Shown one piece after another: positions 44,283 to 51,466 of a stretch of 52,744 bases of DNA. Location of the stretch: the NCBI GenBank assembly GCA_036278635.1, contig DASUKQ010000162.1, positions 1 to 52,744 of the forward strand. Direction: 5' to 3'. Each line of letters opens with the position of its first letter. Position 1 is the stretch's first letter. This DNA is from 66-474 sp036278635. GTDB lineage: Bacteria; Pseudomonadota; Gammaproteobacteria; Xanthomonadales; Rhodanobacteraceae. Below the pieces are notes generated by a model, which was given only the letters and a program-made list of their open reading frames with translations, made no database searches and had not been told where the DNA came from. The translations under genes were made by a program, and so were the position numbers.

Positions 44283-45083
44283 GTGGCTGAGATCATTGCA
44301 GCACTTGATGAAGTCGGCGCGAACGACCTGCTCACCGACGCCATTGCAACGATTCCGCCGGTCGCCTCGAGCGGCAGCGGTTCCCTCGGTCCATTCACCG
44401 CGGGATACAACGTGCAGGGTCACTTCACCAACGGGAGCGTCGATCTGATTGCGCCTTCAACCGTGCGAATCGATCACCTGCATTTCGACTGGCACATCGA
44501 CCTGTCGTTCCAGATCGATCTCGACGACTTTTTGCCGACGTTCTGCATCCCGCAGGCCTGTGTCGACATCCCGTGCGTCGGGCGCGTTTGCACACCACGG
44601 ATCTGCCTGTCGTGGCCGACGATTTCCGTATCGGTCCCGCTCGATGATTTTGCCGAGGCAACCGCGGATTTCGGCATCGATGTCTCGCTAACCGGTGGCA
44701 ACTGGAAAGTCCAGATCGTGGTGCAGAACGTCTCGCAGTTGCAGTTCGGCTTGACCACGGCGGCCGTGCTCGGATTGATTGCCGTGGCCGTGACGCCAAT
44801 TCTGCTGCTGATCCCGTTCATTGGTCCGTTTATCGCCATCGCGGTCGACGCGATCATCGCGACGATCGGCATTGCCGGTCTGACAGGGTTCCTGGGTCCG
44901 ATCATTTCGCCGTTCATTTCCGGCCTCAAGATTCCGGTCTACGACCAGCCCAAGCATTTCAAGGTACTTCCGGCGAACGGGCCGAACGATCCCGACGTCT
45001 TCATCGACCTCGACAGCGTGAGCGCCGACGTTCAGCACAGCAACGAGGATGAGCTTGTCCTGTCGGTCGACATCTCGCCCTGA
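44283..45083 (+). CDS. Unknown protein with five evenly spaced cysteines and a long hydrophobic region
   Basis: A 266-residue protein of unrecognised family. Residues 1-80 include beta-rich sequence (VRIDHLHFDWHIDLSFQIDL). Cysteines 88, 93, 98, 103 and 108 are spaced exactly five apart (C-x4-C four times over). Residues 157-215 are strongly hydrophobic, enough for two or three membrane helices (LTTAAVLGLIAVAVTPILLL, PFIAIAVDAIIATIGIAGL). The acidic C-terminus has PNDPDVFIDLDS. There is no signal peptide. The start is GTG with GAAGGAG upstream, 13 bases after the previous stop. It is probably membrane-associated or membrane-inserting. Confidence 0.8.
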   Translation: MAEIIAALDEVGANDLLTDAIATIPPVASSGSGSLGPFTAGYNVQGHFTNGSVDLIAPSTVRIDHLHFDWHIDLSFQIDLDDFLPTFCIPQACVDIPCVGRVCTPRICLSWPTISVSVPLDDFAEATADFGIDVSLTGGNWKVQIVVQNVSQLQFGLTTAAVLGLIAVAVTPILLLIPFIGPFIAIAVDAIIATIGIAGLTGFLGPIISPFISGLKIPVYDQPKHFKVLPANGPNDPDVFIDLDSVSADVQHSNEDELVLSVDISP

Positions 45084-45093
45084 GGAGAGAGCC

Positions 45094-45795
45094 ATGTATC
45101 CCAACAGCGACACGCTCGATAGCCGAGCACTTCGTTGCACCGATTGCTACGGACAGCGGTTCATGCGCGAGGGCACGTTTCACTACCACGTCATGCCGAG
45201 CGGCGGGCAGAACGTGAATCTCGATCGGCCCCACATCATCAACGTCAGCGAACGCAAGCGCAGCGGGAAGATGACGCAGCACTCCGTGGCGTTGCAATGG
45301 GAGGATCACGAATTCATGCCAGGGGACAAGGAAATCGATGTCGAAGTCGGAGACCTGGTCGTCTGGAACTGTTCGGATCGCAACGCGCCACCGTACGAGA
45401 TCGTCGGAGAAAAGGAATTCTTCGCGAGCGCGCGCATGGTCAACGAATGCGGATTCAGCCACGCCTTTGGTGTGCCGGGAACGTACGAGTGGGGCGACGC
45501 GCACGGATCGGAGGTCGGCGGCATCGTACGCGTCGAGGAGCTGGCCTGCGAGTCACGAAGCGATCTTTCACACTGGCGCGCACAGCTGTCGAAGGCAGCT
45601 CTGGTCATGATCGCCGACGGCACCGCGAAACCCGCCGAGGTGCACATCGTCGTCGGACAGACCGTCTACTTCGCAATCGTGACCAGCACGGGAATGACGA
45701 TCACCGACAAGCGCCTGATCGGTATCGGCACAGTGTGTCCACCCAGGACGAGCAAGCCTGCATCGAAACGAAAGAAAGGACGCTCTGCGGCGTGA
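45094..45795 (+). CDS. Cupredoxin-like protein lacking most copper ligands
   Basis: A 233-residue protein. The N-terminus has a CTDC pair (residues 15-18) and FHYH. Residues 55-150 resemble a plastocyanin-type cupredoxin: VEVGDLVVWNCSDRNAPPYEIVG, then FSHAFGVPGTYEWGDAHGSEVGGIVRVEE. In the canonical site HTV...C-x2-H-x4-M, the first His aligns with Tyr, the Cys with Gly and the Met is missing; only the GDAH histidine remains. A second beta-rich region (170-215) and a basic tail (KPASKRKKGR) follow. No signal peptide is seen. GAGGAG precedes the ATG and the gap to the previous gene is 10 bases, so it is the third gene of the operon. Confidence 0.75.
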   Translation: MYPNSDTLDSRALRCTDCYGQRFMREGTFHYHVMPSGGQNVNLDRPHIINVSERKRSGKMTQHSVALQWEDHEFMPGDKEIDVEVGDLVVWNCSDRNAPPYEIVGEKEFFASARMVNECGFSHAFGVPGTYEWGDAHGSEVGGIVRVEELACESRSDLSHWRAQLSKAALVMIADGTAKPAEVHIVVGQTVYFAIVTSTGMTITDKRLIGIGTVCPPRTSKPASKRKKGRSAA

Positions 45796-45820
45796 GTGCG
45801 CCCCGGCCGAGGGTCATCGA

Positions 45821-45840
45821 ACCCTGCTGAAAAGCAGGGT
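45821..45840. other. Stem-loop between converging genes
   Basis: ACCCTGCT and AGCAGGGT form a perfect 8-bp stem around a GAAA loop, 26 bases after the operon stop. It lies between the operon and the converging regulator gene. No T-run is present, so it may be an mRNA 3'-end structure or a weak bidirectional terminator. Confidence 0.5.
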
Positions 45841-45971
45841 CAGCATGTCGTCGCCGTTCGCGACGATTTCCATGCCATTTGGGCTGGGTTGCATGCCGGC
45901 AGAATCCGTACGGCCCAGTACCGCAACGAGCCACCTGACCACCAAGGGAGTTCTGCACCAGACCACGCCGT

Positions 45972-47330
45972 CTACAAAATCCCGTGCGTCGCACGCGCAG
46001 TGAACCCCATGCGATCCATCAACGCCTCGAACCGGGGCCGCGAACGCAGATTGTTCCAGCGCGCATCGACCTTGAGGAATGTCATGCGCACGTCGCGTTG
46101 CTCGTATGCAAGTTCGAGCAGATCGAGTGCCTCGTCGTGGGCACCAAGTGCATTGCTGATCGCGGCACGGCTGGTGCTCGGCACGTAAGTCGTTTCGGCA
46201 AGCGTTCGCAGCTCCGCGCGCAACTGCTCCGCACCTGCCCGGTCGCCGGTTGCAACCAGCGCCGGGCCGAGCACGGCCAGCACCTGACTACTGCGCCCGG
46301 ACAACTTCGCCGCGTGCTCGAGTATCACGACCGCTCCATTCGGGTCGCCATCCCCCATTGCCATCCCCGCGCGCGCCAGCAGCGCAATCCAGAATTCAGG
46401 CGCGATCTCGAGTGCCTGCGCAATGCGCACGCTCGCTTCCACCGGACGCCCGGCGACGATGAGGAAGTTGCCTTCCAGCACGTTGACCAATGGCGACAGG
46501 GGATCCAGTTCGCGCGCCTGGCGCACCTGCACCAGCGCTTCGCCAAACCGCCCAAGGTTGTTGAGCAGATGCGCAAAGGCGAAATGGCCATCCGGAATGT
46601 GTGTATCGAGGCGGATGGCGCGTTTGCATGCCGACTCGGCGCCACGCCAGTCCCAATCGTTCCAGAACAGGTTGAAGCCGTGTGCGGCGTGCGCTTCAGG
46701 GAGGTCGGGATCGAGTGCGAGGGCGTGCTGGACGGCCGCCTTGGCCAGCGGAAACGCTTGCTTCGGATCCATGTCGCCCGTCATGGTCAGCGCGCGCCAG
46801 GCAAATGCTTGCCCGCTCCACGCGCGTGCATAGCGCGGATCGATATCGAGCACCTGCCTGAATACACCAATCGCACGCTTGATCCGGGACACGTTCGGCG
46901 CGTCGATCAGATCGCGCCCGGCAAGGTAAAGACGCTCCGCAGCTGCAATGGGTTCTGCTGAAGCGACTGCACGGCGTCTCTCGACAAACGACCCTTCGGC
47001 TAGTTCGGCAACGAATCGATAACCGCGGCCCGGAATCGTGACGATGTACCGATGCTCGCCTGCGGCGACGCCAAATGCCTTGCGCAGCGCCGAGATCGCC
47101 TGGGTCAGGTTGTTCTCTTCGACCACCCTGCCTGACCACACCGCAGCCAGCAGGTCATCCTTGTCGACCACCCGGCCACGCTGATCAATCAGATACACCA
47201 GCACGTCCAGTGCCTTGGACGTAATGGGAATCGACGTACGATCGGGGCCGAACAATTCGCGCGACACGGCATCCAGCCGAAAGCCGGAAAATTCGTACTG
47301 GCGCCGCTCCGAGTCCACAGTCGTGCGCAT
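45972..47330 (-). CDS. Winged-helix (OmpR/CadC-type) regulator with TPR repeats
   Basis: A 452-residue protein. Residues 12-107 are a winged helix-turn-helix of the OmpR/PhoB/CadC type (FRLDAVSRELFGP, ITSKALDVLVYLIDQRGRVVDKDDLLAAVWSGRVVEENNLTQAISALRKAFG, YIVTIPGRGYRFVA). From about 130 to 440 there are tetratricopeptide-like repeats (AIGVFRQVLDIDPRYARAWSGQAFAW, ALALDPDLPEAHAAHGF, ARELDPLSPLVNVLEGNFL). Unlike CadC it shows no membrane helix, so it is probably cytoplasmic and senses a ligand or partner through the TPR part. It converges on the three-gene operon and diverges from the Trp-rich gene. Repeats at 47331-47370 abut its start. Confidence 0.88.
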   Translation of the reverse strand: MRTTVDSERRQYEFSGFRLDAVSRELFGPDRTSIPITSKALDVLVYLIDQRGRVVDKDDLLAAVWSGRVVEENNLTQAISALRKAFGVAAGEHRYIVTIPGRGYRFVAELAEGSFVERRRAVASAEPIAAAERLYLAGRDLIDAPNVSRIKRAIGVFRQVLDIDPRYARAWSGQAFAWRALTMTGDMDPKQAFPLAKAAVQHALALDPDLPEAHAAHGFNLFWNDWDWRGAESACKRAIRLDTHIPDGHFAFAHLLNNLGRFGEALVQVRQARELDPLSPLVNVLEGNFLIVAGRPVEASVRIAQALEIAPEFWIALLARAGMAMGDGDPNGAVVILEHAAKLSGRSSQVLAVLGPALVATGDRAGAEQLRAELRTLAETTYVPSTSRAAISNALGAHDEALDLLELAYEQRDVRMTFLKVDARWNNLRSRPRFEALMDRMGFTARATHGIL

Positions 47331-47370
47331 CAGGAGATTTCAGAACTTTTCAGGAAATTTAGCAGGATTC
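47331..47370. promoter_or_regulatory. Tandem 10-bp direct repeats between divergent genes, candidate operator
   Basis: CAGGAGATTT, CAGAACTTTT and CAGGAAATTT follow head to tail with 10-bp period; a fourth, weaker copy (CAGGATTCCG) begins at 47363. In shifted phase they read ATTTCAG and TTTTCAG. They touch the regulator ATG and lie about 105-145 bases upstream of the Trp-rich gene. PhoB-type proteins bind direct repeats about one helical turn apart, so autoregulation is plausible. Confidence 0.45.
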
Positions 47371-47473
47371 CGTGACGACTGTCATCGACCATTTCGTGCC
47401 GGCGGCAACCCCAAGCCGCCACGCGTTCGCAGCATCGCCTTGTATTGCTGCCACGATTACAGGAGTAGCAATC

Positions 47474-47938
47474 GTGTCCATTGATCGTCGTTTGCTTGAA
47501 ATCATCGGGCAGCGGATTCCCGCCATTTACGATGTGCTGCCGCGCGGACCGCAGCAAGGTTTTTCGCGTGACCGTTTCTCGGAGGTCATGCTCAACCCCC
47601 AGCCACTGCCACCCCACGAGTTGGGTGCAGCCATCGCGGCCGAATTCATCCATGTCGCATGGCTCGCTGATCGCTTCGGCCTCGATCAGGACAAGGCATT
47701 CGAAGACCTCGATGACTGGTGTCCGACGAGACCGAAGTGGCCGAAGTGGCCGGCATGGTGGTGGTGGCGGTGGCCAATCCCCGAGCCGCCACATCCGAAC
47801 TGGTACATCGATTTCAATCTTGGCTTCGCCGCCCGACTCGCTGCAGTCGCAACTGACTTCGAGGGCACGCCACTCGCCAAGTCGCTCGACAAGGCGATCG
47901 AGCGTTCCATCAAGGCAATCGGAGCGGTGAAAGGATAG
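47474..47938 (+). CDS. Small Trp-rich protein with LNPQPLPP motif, unknown function
   Basis: A 154-residue protein. Residues 40-47 are LNPQPLPP, a motif I have met in uncharacterised proteins but cannot tie to a function. Residues 82-110 contain nine tryptophans, including WWWW at 95-98, interleaved with Pro, Lys and Arg. Helices probably flank this region (GAAIAAEFIHVAWLADRFGL and GTPLAKSLDKAIERSIKAIGAV). There is no signal peptide. The start is GTG at 47474, supported by AGGAG 8 bases upstream; a GTG at 47372 would add 34 residues of poorer quality. It is transcribed away from the winged-helix regulator. Confidence 0.75.
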   Translation: MSIDRRLLEIIGQRIPAIYDVLPRGPQQGFSRDRFSEVMLNPQPLPPHELGAAIAAEFIHVAWLADRFGLDQDKAFEDLDDWCPTRPKWPKWPAWWWWRWPIPEPPHPNWYIDFNLGFAARLAAVATDFEGTPLAKSLDKAIERSIKAIGAVKG

Positions 47939-48266
47939 TTGGACTCACGCGATGCGGTGTGCGCGCCGGATCGAACCGTTCCGGCGTGCTTGCTCGTGCC
48001 GCAGGCGTTCGGAATCGCCGCGTCGAACTCCAAATGTTTCACAAGCCGGTTCACAACCGCCTTTCTGGCATTGACTCAGGGGAGCACTCGCGTGCCCCGC
48101 CAGCGGAACACCGGTTGGTTGCAAATGAGTCTGGTCACCGGTGGCGAAAACCGGGCCTGGCTTCTGGGCTACGACAGGCACGCCAATGTCGGGGCCGCAG
48201 CAGTGGGCATGCAATTCCAGTTCTGACAGAACCAAAAACACCCTTCCATCCACGAGGACAACCATC
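47939..48266. other. Intergenic region before the secreted-protein gene
   Basis: This 328-base stretch holds a possible 44-codon reading frame (48092-48226) with a good ribosome-binding site and otherwise no recognised feature. A CACGAGGACAACC segment just before 48267 serves the next gene. Confidence 0.5.
48092..48226 (+). CDS. Possible 44-residue peptide or remnant of an outer-membrane protein C-terminus
   Basis: A GTG codon at 48092 follows AGGGGAG by about 7 bases and opens a 44-codon frame ending GAAAVGMQFQF. Alternating hydrophobic residues and a terminal phenylalanine are typical of the last strand of outer-membrane beta-barrels. The frame has no signal peptide. It could be a degraded gene end, a short real peptide or chance. 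Confidence 0.25.
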   Translation: MPRQRNTGWLQMSLVTGGENRAWLLGYDRHANVGAAAVGMQFQF

Positions 48267-48770
48267 ATGAATACCAAGACCGCAATCGCCGTCGCCGTGC
48301 TCGCCATCACGACTGCTGCAGATGCAGCGACAGCCCGGCCGGCCGCCGAGCCGCAGACCACGTCGGGCTGGTTCGCCAACCGCATCGTCGGGGCGTATCA
48401 AACCAGCGCCCAAGTCAGGGAGTGCGGGACCGCGGGTCCTGATGACACATTCATCAACACCATCATCTTCAACGCCGGAGGCACGGTCGTCGCGATGCCG
48501 CGGTTTCCGCCGCAAGGGGCCGGCAACTACTCGCGCACCGTCGACATGGGTACGTGGGCCTACCACCCCGGCAAGAACCATTACACGGTGAGCCTGCATT
48601 TCTACGGATTCGTGAATGGCCAGTTGCAGGGCACGAGTCACGTGGAGCGCGACCTGCGGATCAGCACCGATGGCAATTCGGTTTCCGGACCGGTGCACAC
48701 CACGACCTACGCGCCCGACGGCAGCGTGATCCTCGAGCAGTGCGGTACGGCAACCTCGACGCGTTGGTGA
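48267..48770 (+). CDS. Secreted protein of unknown function
   Basis: A 167-residue protein with a Sec signal peptide (MNTKTAIAVAVLAITTAADAA). The mature part looks beta-rich and barrel-like: GWFANRIVGAYQTSAQVRECG, then MGTWAYHPGKNHYTVSLHFYGFVNGQLQG and HVERDLRISTDGNSVSGPVHTTTY. Two mature cysteines (C53 and about C160) could form a disulfide. The pattern is reminiscent of small lipocalin-like periplasmic proteins, but the family is not recognised. The ATG follows GAGGACAACCATC. It lies at the end of the accessory region. Confidence 0.75.
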   Translation: MNTKTAIAVAVLAITTAADAATARPAAEPQTTSGWFANRIVGAYQTSAQVRECGTAGPDDTFINTIIFNAGGTVVAMPRFPPQGAGNYSRTVDMGTWAYHPGKNHYTVSLHFYGFVNGQLQGTSHVERDLRISTDGNSVSGPVHTTTYAPDGSVILEQCGTATSTRW

Positions 48771-48810
48771 TCGCGGGGACGGCGCTACATCCCCGTTCTT
48801 GCGCAACTGG

Positions 48811-48847
48811 CGTGTGGCGGAATCGGCGTGGCTGCTTCCGCCACACG
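48811..48847. repeat. Perfect 12-bp inverted repeat
   Basis: CGTGTGGCGGAA (48811-48822) and TTCCGCCACACG (48836-48847) pair exactly around a 13-base loop. A diverged related segment (GCGGAATCGAC...GCTTCCGCCAC) follows about 110 bases later. No T-run is present. The surrounding spacer 48771-48997 has no gene that I can support. Confidence 0.6.
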
Positions 48848-48997
48848 TCTCGCATGGAAACCGATGGTGGAAACCGCTGCGCGGGGTCCACCCTGCGCGG
48901 CGCGTTTCGCGTTCACCTGTCGACGCCGTGCTGCGGAATCGACACAGCCGCTTCCGCCACCGGGCTTTTTGCATGGAATCGGACGCGGGACGCGTCG

Positions 48998-49513
48998 TCA
49001 CCACATCAAATCGTCGGGAACGCCGTCGTCTTCTGCTGGCGCGTTCGGATCGACCAGAAGGGCCACGACATCCGGTGCGATCGCCCGCGCTCCCAACGCG
49101 ATATCGCGCGCAACCAGCAATGCGCGGCCGCCGTGCATCACGATGCCGAGTTCGCCGGCATTGAGTTGCGACAACTGCGTGGGCGTCACGTGGACACGCC
49201 GGATCCTGCCCGCGAATTCGAAGTTGCGGACTTGTTCCGCTTCGACGCGATTGAGTGCCTTGCCGGCCAGCAGTTCCTGCAGCTTGCGCTTGCGTTCCTT
49301 CTTCGCCGCGGCCTTTTCGCGCGCTTCGCGTTCGGCGGCTTCGCGTTCGGCCCGCTCGACCTTCGCCCGCAATGCGAACGCCTGCGCGAGATCGGGTTCG
49401 GCCGGCTCGCGCGGAACGGGCGATACCGGCTTGCGCCGCGGCGTCCTGGCTTTCGTCTTCGCCGAGGGCTTGAAGCCGGCTTTCAGCAACTGGTCGCGGA
49501 GGGATTCACTCAT
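48998..49513 (-). CDS. DUF2058 family protein (YaiL-like)
   Basis: A 171-residue protein. The N-terminus MSESLRDQLLKAGFKPSAKTK is the family signature, followed by a long charged coiled-coil stretch (about 45-80, ALRAKVERAEREAAEREAREKAAAKKERKRKLQELL). A compact C-terminal domain has YNFEF-like VRNFEFAGRIRRVHVTP and the VPDDLMW end. The E. coli homologue YaiL is described as nucleoprotein- or polynucleotide-associated. It is monocistronic. Confidence 0.87.
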   Translation of the reverse strand: MSESLRDQLLKAGFKPSAKTKARTPRRKPVSPVPREPAEPDLAQAFALRAKVERAEREAAEREAREKAAAKKERKRKLQELLAGKALNRVEAEQVRNFEFAGRIRRVHVTPTQLSQLNAGELGIVMHGGRALLVARDIALGARAIAPDVVALLVDPNAPAEDDGVPDDLMW

Positions 49514-49555
49514 GGCGAAACGGATGCAGAGACGACGTTGATGTTGAACCGGGAT

Positions 49556-49582
49556 GTTGGGCGTCGCGTTGCTCAGCCCAAC
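49556..49582. repeat. Short inverted repeat GTTGGGC/GCCCAAC
   Basis: GTTGGGC (49556-49562) and GCCCAAC (49576-49582) enclose a 13-base loop and are followed by CTACG. The sequence resembles the common proteobacterial intergenic element TTGGGC...GCCCAACCTACG. The rest of the spacer 49514-49735 holds nothing recognised. Confidence 0.5.
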
Positions 49583-49735
49583 CTACGATCAAGCTTGGAC
49601 ACCGTCCCATGGATGCTCCGCTCGAAGCGGCTTTTGTGAAAAGTCAGGCCATGGATGGCCGTTCTGGTGTTCCGTGACTCGAAAAAACCGCGGTCGACGG
49701 GACGTTCAGTGAAGCCGCGTTCATGGACGAACGCA

Positions 49736-49954
49736 TCAATAATGCGGCGGCGGCGGTTCCTCGTGCACGTCTTCCGAAAGATTCGTCCGCAATGCCGCGA
49801 GTTCACGGCGCAGGTCGGTCAACGCGCTCTCGAGCTGCAGCAGCCGCTGCGACTGTTGCGCCTCGCTGTCGTTCAGCGACGCGACGGCGTCATCGAGGAA
49901 GGTCAGCTTCAGTTCGAGCTCGTTCATGCGCTCGTCGTCGGGCGGGGTCGACAT
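49736..49954 (-). CDS. slyX: SlyX family protein
   Basis: A 72-residue coiled-coil protein (MNELELKLTFLDDAVASLND, RLLQLESALTDLRREL) with the proline-rich end EEPPPPHY that is characteristic of SlyX. Its function is unknown. The start MSTPPDDERM lies 2 bases after the ugd stop, so the two genes are co-transcribed. Confidence 0.9.
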   Translation of the reverse strand: MSTPPDDERMNELELKLTFLDDAVASLNDSEAQQSQRLLQLESALTDLRRELAALRTNLSEDVHEEPPPPHY

Positions 49955-49956
49955 GC

Positions 49957-51303
49957 TCAGTCCTCCGGGACAGCGACGCTGCGGCCGCGGCCGATGCCGT
50001 AATACGCAAGCCCGGCCGCTTCGACCACCGCGGGATCGTACAGGTTGCGGCCGTCGAAAATCACCGGTGATTTCAACGCGGCTTTGATGCGGTCGAACGC
50101 CGGGCTGCGGAATACCTTCCATTCAGTGACAACCGCCAGCGCGTCGGCGCCATCGAGCGCCTCCCACGGGTCATCGCACAACACCAGATCGTCCCGGGAC
50201 CCGTAGATCCGACCGGCCTCGGCGCGCGCCTGGGGATCGAACGCGCGCACGCCGGCGCCGGCGCTCCACAAGGCTTCCATCAGCACCCGGCTGGGCGCTT
50301 CGCGCATGTCGTCGGTGTTGGGCTTGAATGCCAGGCCCCACAGCGCGACGGTCCTGCCGCGCAGGCTGCCGTCGAAATGGTGCGCGATCAGGTCGAAGAG
50401 TTTGCGCTTCTGGTCGCGGTTGACCGCTTCCACCGCACCCAGCAGGCGCGCGTCGTACCCGTTCGCGCGCGCGGTGCGTTCCAGCGCCTGCACGTCCTTG
50501 GGAAAACACGAACCGCCGTAACCGGTACCCGGATAAATGAAGTGGTAGCCGATGCGCGGATCGGCGCCGATGCCATGGCGCACCATCTCGACATCGGCAC
50601 CGACGCGCTCGGCGATGTTGGCAATCTCGTTCATGAAACTGATCTTGGTCGCCAGCATCGCGTTGGCCGCGTATTTGGTCAGCTCGGCCGAACGTTCGTC
50701 CATCAGCACGATGCGGTCGTGGTTGCGGTTGAACGGCGCGTACAATGATTTGAGCAGATCGATCGCGCGCGACGAGGATGCGCCGATGAGAATGCGGTCG
50801 GGCTTCATGCAGTCGTTGACCGCATTGCCCTCCTTCAGGAACTCCGGATTGGAAACCACGTCGAACGCGACCTCCACGCCGCGCTCCTGCAGCGCCGCCT
50901 CGATCTCCGTGCGCACCCGATCGGCCGTGCCGACCGGCACGGTGGACTTGTCCACCACCACGACGTAGCCGGTGATGTGTTCGCCGATGCTGCGCGCCAC
51001 GCTGAGCACGTATGAAAGGTCTGCACTGCCGTCCTCGTCGGGCGGGGTGCCCACCGCGATGAAAATCGTGTCGCCGTGCGCGACCGCCGCCTTCGCGTCG
51101 GTGGTGAACGCAAGCCGGCCCGCTTCATGGTTGCGCTTCACAAGCGGTTCCAGCCCCGGTTCGAAGATCGGGATCTCGCCGCGTTCCAGCCGCGCGACCT
51201 TGTCCGCATCCACGTCCACGCACAGCACGTGGTTGCCCATCTCGGCCAGACACGTGCCGGTCACGAGGCCGACGTAACCGGTGCCGAAGATGGTGACTTT
51301 CAT
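49957..51303 (-). CDS. ugd: UDP-glucose 6-dehydrogenase
   Basis: A 448-residue enzyme that oxidises UDP-glucose to UDP-glucuronate using two NAD. The N-terminal Rossmann fold has GTGYVGLVTGTCLA, the middle has KSTVPVGTADRV and SNPEFLKEGNAV, the catalytic Cys266 lies in GTGYGGSCFPKD, and LWGLAFKPNTDDMREAPS marks the C-terminal domain. The product feeds capsule, exopolysaccharide or lipid A sugar pathways. No other polysaccharide gene is close. It is followed by slyX. Confidence 0.96.
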   Translation of the reverse strand: MKVTIFGTGYVGLVTGTCLAEMGNHVLCVDVDADKVARLERGEIPIFEPGLEPLVKRNHEAGRLAFTTDAKAAVAHGDTIFIAVGTPPDEDGSADLSYVLSVARSIGEHITGYVVVVDKSTVPVGTADRVRTEIEAALQERGVEVAFDVVSNPEFLKEGNAVNDCMKPDRILIGASSSRAIDLLKSLYAPFNRNHDRIVLMDERSAELTKYAANAMLATKISFMNEIANIAERVGADVEMVRHGIGADPRIGYHFIYPGTGYGGSCFPKDVQALERTARANGYDARLLGAVEAVNRDQKRKLFDLIAHHFDGSLRGRTVALWGLAFKPNTDDMREAPSRVLMEALWSAGAGVRAFDPQARAEAGRIYGSRDDLVLCDDPWEALDGADALAVVTEWKVFRSPAFDRIKAALKSPVIFDGRNLYDPAVVEAAGLAYYGIGRGRSVAVPED

Positions 51304-51387
51304 GCAGGGTTCCGGGTCGGGAGAAAGAGCGCAATTCTAGCAGCCGCTTGAACCCCCCTTCACTCTGCGAAGGAAGAACGGGCTCAG

Positions 51388-51466
51388 AAGAACGGGGTCA
51401 GGTTCACTTTCCGATGTCATCCAGCAGCTCATCAGCGCTCGGGAAAGTGAACCTGACCCCGTTCTT
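51388..51466. repeat. Perfect 25-bp inverted repeat (AACGGGGTCAGGTTCACTTT element)
   Basis: The left arm 51388-51412 and right arm 51442-51466 are exact reverse complements over 25 bases, separated by 29 bases. A partial extra copy of the arm end (GAAGAACGGGCTCA) lies at about 51374-51387. The last base of the right arm is the last base of the rluC stop codon. The sequence is like the GGGGTCAG palindromes I associate with REP-type elements. Confidence 0.85.

Noticed and set aside
45826..45971. Minus-strand frame downstream of the winged-helix regulator, about 45 codons
   Set aside because: It has no ribosome-binding site, uses GTG/TTG only and shows no recognisable motif.
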